Assembly: GCA_023853785.1 (NCBI GenBank) | Contig: JAJIRX010000814.1 | Location: 1 to 41,180, forward strand | From: Psilocybe azurescens | Lineage: Eukaryota > Basidiomycota > Agaricomycetes > Agaricales > Agrocybaceae | Direction of reading: 5' to 3' | DNA length: 41,180 nt | Part shown: positions 32,600 to 41,180 of the stretch, piece by piece | Layout: each line of letters starts with the position of its first letter | Position numbering within the stretch: the stretch's first letter is position 1 | Made by a program: the position numbers and the translations under genes | Notes under the pieces: generated by a model | Databases searched by the model: none | What the model saw: only the letters and a program-made list of their open reading frames with translations | Told to the model about the DNA's origin: nothing

Positions 32600-32895
32600 T
32601 TGTGAAGGGATAAAATGACGACGACAGTGTTGTCCTGGCCCCCAGCTCTGCCGCTTCCTACAAGGATCCGTAGACCATCGATTCGGACATCAGATCAGTC
32701 TGCTCCTGCATACTTGAGCGAGTTCCCAACACCATCGTCATCGTCGTCAAATTTATAGTCAGGCTCTTGTCTGGACACTCCTCCAACTACACGAACAACA
32801 ACACAATCACAAACAACCTGAAACCCCTCCTCCACCCATACCTCTGTGACTCGCAATCGAACTAGAACCTCGCCGCTGCACACACAGTAGAGCAC
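32600..32895 (-). pseudogene. Unidentified exon fragments, minus strand
   Basis: The last piece reads GLRILVGSGRAGGQDNTVVV and ILSLHKNG before a stop near 32600. The DNTVVV end loosely recalls the terminal strand of PP2C phosphatases (GSxDNxTVVV), but no metal-binding Asp motifs are visible, so I do not assign it. An upstream piece contains DYKFDDDD and, after a GTATGG...GTGTAG intron-like gap, ELEECPDK. Confidence 0.25.
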
Positions 32896-33113
32896 ACAGT
32901 GGCGGCGGCTGGACGTGTGCTGTTACCCACCGCCTTTCCTCAAGCGAACACTGTCAAACGTGAATGCGTGCACCTTGTCATCCAGCAGCACAGAGCCAGC
33001 AGCACAGATATGGTGGGAGCAGGGAGCGGATGGGAGTTAGCGTGGGTAGTGTGGGGGTACGAGAAGGTATGCAGGGGATGCAGGGAAGAAGGGAAGGGGA
33101 GGAGAAAGCGCAC

Positions 33114-33266
33114 CTTGGCCTTGGCACGTTGCCCATCCCACAATACATGCAGCTCTCGAGGAAGTGTACCTCTGTGGGGATCATCTTGTTGTTGAGCCGC
33201 CTGAGCTCAGTGAGCAGGGTGTTGATGAATGCCAGTGCGAGTGGGTACTGGCGGGACTCAAGTTGT
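33114..33266 (-). pseudogene. RPN6: Orphan exon of proteasome lid subunit Rpn6 (PSMD11)
   Basis: Rpn6 is a PCI-domain scaffold linking the 26S proteasome lid and core. The exon follows a CATACAG acceptor and reads QLESRQYPLALAFINTLL, TELRRLNNKMIPTEVHFLES, then GMGNV, matching the solenoid region of Rpn6 (family pattern ALINTLL-ELKRLDDKM-TEVHLLES). A one-base change near its end replaces the expected KAKAALTSA, and a GTGCGC donor follows. I found no neighbouring Rpn6 exons. Isolated fragment. Confidence 0.7.
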
Positions 33267-34088
33267 CTGTATGTATGATAACAATAACTTAGCATACGAA
33301 ACCCAAAAATTAGAATTATGACAATAAAGGTGCTGATGGGACTCTCCACCTTTCTATTGGAGTGAAATGACAGAACGACTCAGAGTCCGTGAATAAGGAG
33401 AAGCTAATATTTGTCAATGGACTGTAGCCCAGAATTATAGCTACAGTGAAGAATGAAGAGTGACCCTTGAGACAGAAACAGAAATTCAATAATTTGAAAA
33501 GAGTGCGTGAAATGACTATTGTGTCGCATACTAATAATTGCTGGCTGTCCCTGGATTCTGAATTTGTGACTTTATTAAAGTAGTGTAGATTATTATTAAC
33601 GAGTCTTGAAAAACATGAGGATACCATCTTTAACGCTTCAAGAGACCCACCAAAGCCCGTGCGGCGCAGAAGGGACAATAGACAGTAACCAAGGGTCCTG
33701 ATAAGGTAGCATAGACTATAGACGAGCTGCGGCGTCGATACATAGTACTTTCTCACTTATTTCCCTCACATTTCCTCTCACCGCCGTCACCATAGAATAG
33801 TGAGTATGTAATAGTTACTGCATGCATGATGCATAATGTATAAGAGAACTAGGAGGAGCATGTGCATTTTTTCCAAATAGTTACTGTGTGCAGAACGAGG
33901 AGAAGCAAGTACATATTTTCACCATACTGCCAATACATAAGTTCTCAAACGTCATATCCTGTTTCTCCACTATGACCCAAAGACAAACTATCTGTTCTTT
34001 GGACACCTGCAACTTCTAGTGCTGATAGGGACAGGCAGACAAGAGAATTGGATGGCTTAGATTTTTCACTCACAGGTTCCTGATGACT
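33267..34088. other. No gene supported
   Basis: A 146-codon minus-strand open frame (33316-33756), Ser/Leu/Phe-rich, has no recognisable motif and is probably chance. The rest is AT-moderate intergenic sequence. Confidence 0.35.
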
Positions 34089-34486
34089 TCAATGCGGCGT
34101 AATATGAATGTCACTGGCATTAATGTCGCCTTGGTCGTTTGAAACACGGCCAAGAATCAAGCAAACCAGCACAAATAGATTGGATGTAATTATACCTACG
34201 GCTTCTTTAATTAAATGAATCAGTATTCTAGTTTGTGGCTGTGGATATGGGAAGAGTAGCTCACTTCGGCATGACATGTCATTATCCATACCACAAGAGC
34301 GCCGGGTCCAACAACATATCCACCATATGAGATGGTACAGAGAGCAATAGACACGATCAGGGTTATTGAGTTGGCAGAGAATACCAGCCGTACCCGAAGA
34401 TGCTTGTTCGCAATAAGATTGATGTCCCATGGCTGATGTACGGGTATTGTGATCAGTGCAATATTGCCAATCACATCCACTGCCAC
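34089..34486 (-). pseudogene. Fragment of multi-pass membrane protein (basidiomycete integral-membrane family)
   Basis: The first exon (34486 to ~34265) reads DVIGNIALITIPVHQPWDIN, then RLVFSANSITLIVSIALCTI, then VVWIMTCHAE. This hydrophobic-loop-hydrophobic pattern recalls the middle helices of rhodopsin-like fungal membrane proteins (PIxxLW...RxxxxxxFSxSxxxxIxS). After a GTGAGC...TTAAAG gap, AVGIITSNLFVLVCLILGRV supplies another helix. The splice does not keep frame exactly and both ends are missing. Family assignment is tentative. Confidence 0.45.
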
Positions 34487-34736
34487 ATGTAATCTTAATG
34501 AGAACTAGTCAATTGCACAAACTCCATAGTGATGACTCTGGCTCTTGAACAACAAAGTACAAGCACTATTAATTTAAGAACTTTATATTTAATAAAATCT
34601 ACAATTAGTTTGTCTGATTTGACCACCTCAAGTGTGACCTTGGATCAGACACTGATATCAGCCAGGTCCAACAACCCTTGGACATCGGATAGCCCATTGA
34701 TTCAAACAGTTGAGATATTACACATGTGATGCATAT
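34487..34736. other. Spacer before minisatellite
   Basis: A 66-codon open frame of no known content; otherwise nothing recognised. Confidence 0.3.
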
Positions 34737-35085
34737 TGATGAGTCAGCATGTATTCTCCTTTACATGATGAGTCAGCGTGTATTCTCCTTTACATGATGA
34801 GTCAGCGTGTATTCTCCTTTACATGATGAGTCAGCGTGTATTCTCCTTTACATGATGAGTCAGCGTGTATTCTCCTTTACATGATGAGTCAGCGTGTATT
34901 CTCCTTTACATGATGAGTCAGCGTGTATTCTCCTTTACATGATGAGTCAGCATGTATTCTCCTTTACATGATGAGTCAGCGTGTATTCTCCTTTACATGA
35001 TGAGTCAGTGTGTATTCTCCTTTACATGATGAGTCAGCATGTATTCTCCTTTACATGACGAGTCAGCGTGTATTCTCTTTGACAT
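34737..35085. repeat. 29-bp minisatellite, 12 copies, each with a TGAGTCA site
   Basis: The unit begins TGATGAGTCAGCGTGTATT and ends CTCCTTTACA; copies differ by one or two bases (mostly CAGCG versus CAGCA). Each unit contains TGAGTCA, the consensus of AP-1/Gcn4-type bZIP factors, and TGAGTCAGC also fits the extended antioxidant-element form. The last unit decays (CTCTTTGACATG). Confidence 0.96.
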
Positions 35086-36021
35086 GCTCACTCATATGAC
35101 CTTAACATGGACTGCAAAATTCTGCTTAGTACCACCCGGTCCTGTAAAAAGCAGCAATAGTGAAAGCTAATAGAACCAATGAACCAGACAAGTCTAATAT
35201 AGGACAGTCAGTACTTCAGTGCAGGTGAACAGAGTGACAAACTCTGTTTATTTAAACAGGTTCTGTTCTGAGTGAGAGTAGGTATTAGTAGTACCTGTAA
35301 AGTAGTAGGTTCTTTAGCTTGGATAAAAATTTGCAGATTTGAGTATACAAATGTTTCAAGGATATAATAAGGATGTCCCATGCCAAAAAATAGTGAAATC
35401 GGCAGTCCCATTCTCGAGATATGAAGGGGGGAGGGGAAGGAGGAAGGGTACATACAAGATATTCAAATCTGGCTCACCAACTTATAATTTGGTATCCACA
35501 TACTCATATTCACTCCTTGATTATGGAAAAATATGTTTCATAGAGAGTGAACCCAAACTGAATATCTTTCGATGGAGGGGGGGAAGGCTGGATACTGTCG
35601 TGCTCAAAAGATATTCATCATCAACTTTGGGGATTCCAAAACTAGTTCCCGTAGTCAGGGACATCTTGGGAGCCCATTAAAATCATTTTTGGAAGACTCC
35701 CATGTGTGCTGAATATTTTCAGGCAGGGGGAGGAGGACAACAATGGTCAGTGATGTTGAAAATATTCATGTGATTGTTGAGAGGCTAATAAATGATCATT
35801 TTGTGAATTAGTACCCTAGGAATACATATTCCATGTGTGTTTTGGTATGGGGAGATGCTCCCCAAGGAATACAAGGATGGTAGCATTGGGTGGTGGAAGG
35901 CAGAGGCAGAGGCAGAAGGCAGAAGCGGACTTGGAATGCAAAACATAGGTCAGAGCAGGATGTGGTGATAGAAGCGGGAGGCAGAGGTTGGAGTCAAGGG
36001 CAGGTTTCGGACCAGAGGTAG

Positions 36022-36096
36022 GAGTGCAAGGCGGAGGTCAGAGTGCAAGGCGGAGGTCAGAGTGCAAGGCGGAGGTCAGAGTGCAAGGCGGAGGTG
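36022..36096. repeat. 19-bp tandem repeat, 4 copies
   Basis: The unit AGTGCAAGGCGGAGGTCAG is repeated almost exactly. Its complement resembles the CCGCACTCAG motif repeated at 36395-36430. Confidence 0.9.
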
Positions 36097-36379
36097 GGAG
36101 CAGAATGCGGACAACACCAGTATATTCAGATAACATTATCACTGATAGAAGTGCACACCTCTGTGGAATATTTCTACTGACACACAGTACAAAGTGTATG
36201 AAGCAAGTTCAACTTTTAATTAGTTACTATCACTACTGCTACTACTTTCACTCTCCTAGTCCTCATCTTCCTCTGAAAGCACTCCACTTTTCACACCGCA
36301 TTTGTTGACATTTCCAACTTTCCGCACTTGGTCCACACTCAGTCCGCTTTTTTCTGCCTTTTGGATTTTTTTGAACTCC

Positions 36380-36770
36380 GCTTTTCCGACTTGTGCTCAC
36401 CGCACTCAGTCCGCACTCAGCCCGCACTCAGTTCGCTTTTTTCCGGCTTTTTAGTCCATATTTTAATCTTTCAGCAAGGGGATGGAGGACAGCTATGGTC
36501 AGTTCTATTGAAATATATATTGATGTGATTGTTGAGAAGCTAATAAATAAAAACTACTTTACCAATGGAAAGAAATTGTGGAAATGGAAATATGAGTCCT
36601 GATTTCAAACATTTTAGTCCCCTTTTCAGGCCACTTTTTAGATTAGTTTGGACCGCTTTTGAGACCGCTTTAGTCCGCTTTTGAGACGGCTCTCAGTCCG
36701 CTTTTGGACTGCTTTGGACCCCTTTTGGACCAGTTTGGACCAGTTTTGACACCGCTTTTCAGGCCACTTT
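36380..36770. repeat. Degenerate CCGCACTCAG and CCGCTTTTGAGAC repeats
   Basis: Short imperfect motifs (CCGCACTCAGTC, CCGCTTTTGAGA, TTTGGACC) are repeated on both sides of the middle dispersed copy. Low sequence complexity; no gene. Confidence 0.7.
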
Positions 36771-37049
36771 TTAGTATTTTAGAAAGGGGATAGAGAACAC
36801 CTATGGTCAGCTATATTAAAAGTATTCATGTAATTGTTGAGAGGCTAATAAATAGTTATTGTGTGATTGAGTAGCCTGGAAATACATATTCTGTGTCTCT
36901 TTAAGTCTAGGGAGATATTCCCTGAGGAAGACAAGAAAAGTGATATTGGAGGACAGGTGGGAGAGAAGGTGGAAATGGAAGGTGGTTATAAAAATCAAAG
37001 TAAGACCAGAAAGCAGAGAGGAGGTGGGAGCAAGAACTGCATGCACACT

Positions 37050-37310
37050 GACATTATCACCGCCCTCTGCACTCCAACACCATCTCTGCACTCTGCACTC
37101 CAACACCATCACCACACTCTGCACTCCTACAATATTTATGGACACTGACACCACTACCGCCCTCCACATTCCGACACCATCACCGCACTCTGCACTCCAA
37201 CACCATTACCACACTTGGCACTCCTACAATATTTCTGGACACTGACATCATCCCCACCCTCTGCACCCTGACACTGACACTGCACCCCGCACTCTTACAA
37301 TATATACATG
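37050..37310. repeat. ~100-bp tandem duplication rich in CACTCTGCACTCC
   Basis: The segment with CTGCACTCC, ACACCATCACC, CACTCCTACAATATTT and GGACACTGAC occurs twice, with a partial third ending TCTTACAATATAT. Flanking copies of the short motif precede it. Confidence 0.8.
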
Positions 37311-38227
37311 CTTATAAAATTCATAGAAAAATACTGCTTCTTGAAACCTTACTCCTTTCTATTCTTCTCAAACCCCATGATGTCTCATAGGTAATCTCAT
37401 TCTTTTCCCTCACACTTCTACCATTACTATCGTACCTACCCCCCTTTGTTTGGATTCAGTACGATGAATGCCAGAGTGTGTCACTCATTTCCTTGACCAT
37501 ACTAATGTCTGATATTCTGAGCTTACAGTGGATCATTATAATTTGTCTTGGACATAATTCAGCCCTTTCATGCTTGTACTGAACCATTCTCCTCATTATT
37601 CTCTTTCTGAATGCACATATACGATCTCAGTTTCTCCATCTCACTCACCTAATTCTGAGAGAATACAGCTCCAGAATGCTAAATTATTATATAGCATCTC
37701 AATGCTATGCCTCTTCAAATCCAACTATGCAGAGACGTTTCAGCATTTGGAGGATTGGAGGTGGCAAAGTAGGTTGAGCTGCTCATACAAAACTTGAGTG
37801 TTGTGCTTGACCAGGTGGTAGTGCATAATATGGCAGATAATCAGATACTGAAGGCGGTTCATGGGGAGACCTTGAAGTGGAATCATACACATCAATTCCA
37901 TACCAGTCAGTTGAGTCATTGCTACTCAAGAAGGTACTGCTGCATGGACAATGATATTATCTTCAAATAAGTGTTGTAGCCCAGGCAACTAGTACTTTCC
38001 ACTATTATAATTGGTACAGCAAAGGCTAGACAGTACACAGTGCATTTCATTCCTTTTCTGATAGTCTTTTCTATTATCACAAGCCAAGATATCTATTTAG
38101 TCTATAAAAACAGCCTTGTACCTTAGAATAGAAACCAATGACTCTACACCCCTGATTTTATATCAGAATCTACTCTGAATATCCAGCATATTTGTTGCCT
38201 TATATCTTGTTGAAAAATAAAGTTATA
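37311..38227. other. No gene supported
   Basis: A 75-codon open frame near 37570 has no recognisable content. A ~65-bp segment at 37978-38043 (CCAGGCAACTAGTACTTTCC onward through TAATTGGTACAGCAAAG) recurs at 40434-40494. Confidence 0.4.
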
Positions 38228-38641
38228 AGGGAACTCCACGGGTCTAGCGGATAAATGACGGATAGTTAATTATAGTCAGATAGCCACAAATTGTATCCAT
38301 TTTTTACAATTTATTTCATGCAAACCGGTTGAGAACTAACCAAGTTATACCCTCTGCAAGTTTGTGGAACTTTAGATCCAGTGGTAGTCATGCAATGAGC
38401 TCAACACTGATGGCGGGTATGCCAAATTTGGAAATTCACCAAATTAGATGACCGCTGCTGAGAAATCGTGAATGTCACAGCATCAGTTTGCGTCACTTTC
38501 GGCTCAAACTTGGCAGGAGTATAGCTCTCTCGATTCTACACTGATTTGCACAAAAAAGTTCTAAAAATAAGGTAAAATTTTTGCTATATACTAATTACAT
38601 AAAACTCTGTGAAAATTTACAGGTAACCCATGCAGTTCCCT
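38228..38641. mobile_element. 414-bp element with 16-bp terminal inverted repeats (MITE-like)
   Basis: Left end AGGGAACTCCACGGGT (38228-38243). Right end ACCCATGCAGTTCCCT (38626-38641) is its reverse complement at 14 of 16 positions. TA is present immediately outside the left end, and TA overlaps or adjoins the right end, so a TA target duplication is possible but not certain. There is no coding capacity. By size and structure it is a candidate non-autonomous DNA transposon. Confidence 0.6.
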
Positions 38642-38735
38642 AGTGAGAAGTGAGAAAGAGAATAAGGGATCTTCTTACAGCAGTGTGCCAAACTATATAC
38701 TACTACAAAGGGCTCTATGTTTGTGATTCAAACTT

Positions 38736-39056
38736 TGTCTAATCTAATCAATACATCTGTGACATGCAGAGAACTTGCCATTGTAGACCCCAATCAAACA
38801 AGTTTGACTGCTTATTATGAAGATCACGTGCTGACCTTGGATTGTTGTGAGGTCCTCACGTGATCACCATCAAAAATCGAGAATATCTGGGTCCTGTCTG
38901 ATCTAATCAATACATCTATGATGTGCAGAAAACTTGCTCCAATCAAACAAGTTTGACCGCTTATTATGAAGATCACGTGCTGACCTTGGATTGTTGTGAG
39001 GTCCTCATGTGATTACCATCAAAAATCAAGAATATCTGGGTCCTGTCTAATCTACA
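38736..39056. repeat. Two tandem copies of a ~158-bp hairpin-forming repeat
   Basis: Copies at 38736-38893 and 38894-39056 share AATCAATACATCT, CAATCAAACAAGTTTGA and a long dyad. In the first, GATCACGTG (38822-38830) and CACGTGATC (38857-38865) flank inner arms GACCT/AGGTC. The second copy has CATGTGATT on the right arm, which weakens the pairing. TCAAACAAGTTTGA is itself an inverted repeat. Confidence 0.85.
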
Positions 39057-40130
39057 GTGACTTGCATACAGTATACTGACACTCCTTGGGTCAAATTGAA
39101 ATTCCGACCCCAAATTTGATTCAAAACACTTAATGTTTGGTAAACTTATTTATGTAGTATAGATACAAGCTCAGGCCAAATTTTATAGTGATTGGATAAC
39201 TTCCCTGGTTCTAGATCAAAATATGATAGAGAATGTGGGTATATTTGACTGCAAAATTTTTCTTTCATGACTTTGTGCCATTTTGGTTTGGTTTTGGAGC
39301 AATATTTTTATACGTTCAGAAAGCTCTCATTTTCCTCTTTCCAATACATCTTTAATAGTAAGAATCCGGTCAATTTTGACCTCATAATGAATTGACTTTA
39401 GTGTCGGCATGACAATCTGATGCGATATGCACTGGTTCACACATGAGCATTACACTTTATGCACGGAAACACAGTTGGTAAAGGCTTGGGTCACACTATC
39501 CCAAGGACCATCAGTGTGACATTTTGACATCCCCAGTAATTGTTGTATATTGCACGAAACTCCCACTTTTGTCCTAAAAGGTTATCAGTAGGTGTATACA
39601 AAGTCCCTCCATGACCCAATGTAAAAATATTTAGAGATTATTAGGTAAAAATTTTCAGGACAAAATGCTGTTCCAGAGAACGTCCATATACTGTATTTTT
39701 TGCAGTCTGAAATTTCAGCGTACACCTTGATGTGACCATCATTTAACTCTCTCACGGTAACTCCATTTTAAATACAACCCTGGGGCATGGCGCACAGCTC
39801 TTGTAAAAGTCCACTGTTCTGTAGTCGCACTTGTAGGACAAAATATAATATACAGTTCGTTTACTGCATCCTGCAAGGATAGCTATCTCTGGGGTAGTTC
39901 TCTGTTGTTCATTATATCACATAAGAATACCACAATGCATATCTTGAGAAATAGGAGGGCCATTGGAGTACAAAAGTCTTTCCGTTCAATAAATACCTAC
40001 ATATGCCATTGTTACCAATGCCTGCATGCAAGATCTGTCCCAACACCACAAAACTGGGAAAAATAAGGTTTGAAGTGACAAGTTGGTCACATCAAATGGC
40101 TTGAGGAAAATTTTGGACTGCAAAAAATAC
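39057..40130. other. Non-coding AT-rich sequence
   Basis: Stops in all frames and no recognisable motif. It separates copies of the hairpin repeat. Confidence 0.5.
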
Positions 40131-40290
40131 AAAGTCACGTAATCAATACATCTATGATGTGGAACTTCTATTATACACCCTAATCAAACAAGTTTGACTG
40201 CTTATTGTGAAGAATCACGTGCTGACCTTGGACTATTACAAGGTCCTCACGTGATCACCATCAAACCTAGAATATCTGGCTTCTTTGCTT
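40131..40290. repeat. Third copy of the ~158-bp hairpin-forming repeat
   Basis: Same layout as the two copies 1.2 kb to the left. Right arm CACGTGATC is intact, left arm is AATCACGTG, and inner arms GACCTT/AAGGTC are extended. The loop differs (GGACTATTAC). Confidence 0.85.
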
Positions 40291-41180
40291 GTTTTTGAAC
40301 TTCTGCAGGATCAATGTAGCAGTTATGATGTTTTTAATTTTGATAGAAAGAAACAGTATATGAAGATTCCAACTAATTTGGTAATTTCAGATGTATAGCC
40401 TAAAAATTCATTTTCCTATATATATATACAGCTAGCCCAGGAAAACTAATACTTTCCACTATTATAATTGGTACAGCAAAGATTGAGCAGTATACCACAT
40501 CACGAGCTTTGTTCGGTTTTCATTTTTCAGGCTTATTTTAAAACATTGACTGGGGGACCAAATGCTGTATTAGATGCATTGATCTGTTCCTATAACTTTG
40601 TTTCAGTATTGGAGCATTCAAGAGTTCTCTTGGTGGAGATTTTGTTGCCATCATCAATTCATGCCTGTAAAGGAATTTTCCAAATCAATTGAAACTACTA
40701 TTAGAGGATCAATCAATATGGCCAGAAACCAAATATTTCCACTATCTATCATTCTGAACCATATGCAAAAACTGGCATACAAATATATATCTAAAGTTTC
40801 AGGAAAATACAACTTTAAGTAGATTGAAAGGTGAACTACTACTATCAGTGTAATTTTATTCAATTCATACGTCCTCCACATTACATGGTTGTTAAGTTTG
40901 TAACAGATGTCACATCTGTCCCTCACAAGTGATCACCCAGTGGCGGAAACCTTATTAATTATCAAAGGTGATCCCTGTGCCCAGAAATCACAAAAGCTGT
41001 CCACTAAATTAGCGATCACCTGTTCGGTAGTCAAACATCACTGTGCCACACGGGAGATCACCCCATGGACCGAATGCATTGGCAATTGAAATCTTGTCTA
41101 CAACTCAACATATGGTGGACTACTAGATCCGACCATAATACTTGTGATTTACAATGCAGCCAACTTGAGTGAGGGATCAC
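40291..41180. other. Non-coding sequence to the window edge
   Basis: Contains the second copy of the ~60-bp dispersed repeat (40434-40494) and several GTGATCACC/GGTGATCCC-type motifs at 40930-41070. CCCTCACAAGTGATCAC at ~40920 is echoed in inverted form by GAGTGAGGGATCAC at the very end. Open frames are short and unconvincing. Confidence 0.4.

Larger units (their letters stand above)
35690..36930. repeat. Three dispersed copies of a ~100-170-bp repeat
   Basis: Copies at ~35711-35885, ~36457-36560 and ~36770-36930 share TATGGTCAG or AATGGTCAG, a GAAA-TATTCATGT-ATTGTTGAG block, AGGCTAATAAAT and, in two copies, GGAAATACATATTC and GGGAGAT. They are diverged, alternate with GCGGAGG and CCGCTTTT tracts, and all run in the same direction. 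Confidence 0.75.

Noticed and set aside
32600..32680. PP2C phosphatase C-terminus (DNTVVV)
   Set aside because: Only a six-residue resemblance; the metal-binding motifs of PP2C are not present nearby.
34737..35085. GATGAGTC in the minisatellite as another hammerhead core
   Set aside because: No preceding CU, no stem II closing on GAAA and no cleavage-site strand in the 29-bp unit.
34737..35085. CRISPR-like array
   Set aside because: Units are contiguous 29-bp repeats with no unique spacers, in a eukaryotic genome.

Overview
This is nuclear DNA of a filamentous basidiomycete, most likely an Agaricomycete. Genes are split by short introns (about 50-80 nt, GTRNGY donors). The gene families point the same way: a patatin/NB-ARC/TPR NOD-like receptor, a Penelope-like reverse transcriptase of the type described from mushrooms, PCNA, Sec61 alpha and a Ure2p-type GST. 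There is no bacterial gene organisation. The window is poor in intact genes and rich in repeats. Nearly every recognisable coding region is broken by single-base insertions or deletions, while its conserved residues survive. This is either a relic-rich region or a long-read draft with uncorrected indels; the sequence alone cannot fully separate these.

Layout. 1-2262: a ~71-bp satellite array with higher-order structure, fading into decayed copies up to ~2400. 2603-4317: a Penelope-like reverse transcriptase without a visible endonuclease. It is followed by an ORF-free 3' tract with a G-quadruplex-capable CCCAAA block and, at 5169-5246, a complete type I hammerhead ribozyme, the most striking item in the window. 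5346-7694: a broken member of an uncharacterised basidiomycete repeat-type gene family ending in a C2H2-like finger. 7749-10001: an 1126-bp tandem duplication of the 3' end of an NLR gene. 9140-13506 (minus strand): the NLR itself (patatin, NB-ARC, about 14 TPR units of 42 residues).

14100-16200 holds unidentified exon-like fragments. 17587-19077 (minus) is PCNA with a ~100-residue acidic/basic insertion. It is divergent from a low-complexity gene at 19326-20456, which has a second, longer copy at 27199-30140. 20540-22123 is a SEC61 alpha copy lacking an internal block, and 23623-24142 is a GST C-terminal half with a lost splice donor and a nonsense codon. 30561-34486 contains weak minus-strand gene fragments, including one exon of proteasome subunit Rpn6 and part of a multi-pass membrane protein.

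34737-41180 has no convincing gene. It holds a 12-copy 29-bp minisatellite carrying TGAGTCA, several dispersed repeats, a 414-bp element with terminal inverted repeats, and three copies of a ~150-bp hairpin-forming repeat.

Functionally, two themes stand out: mobile or selfish DNA (retroelement plus ribozyme, satellites, inverted-repeat elements) and an innate-immunity-type receptor whose repeat domain is being rearranged. The housekeeping copies (SEC61, GST, RPN6 fragment) keep introns or splice sites, so they arose by DNA-level duplication or decay and not by retrocopying.
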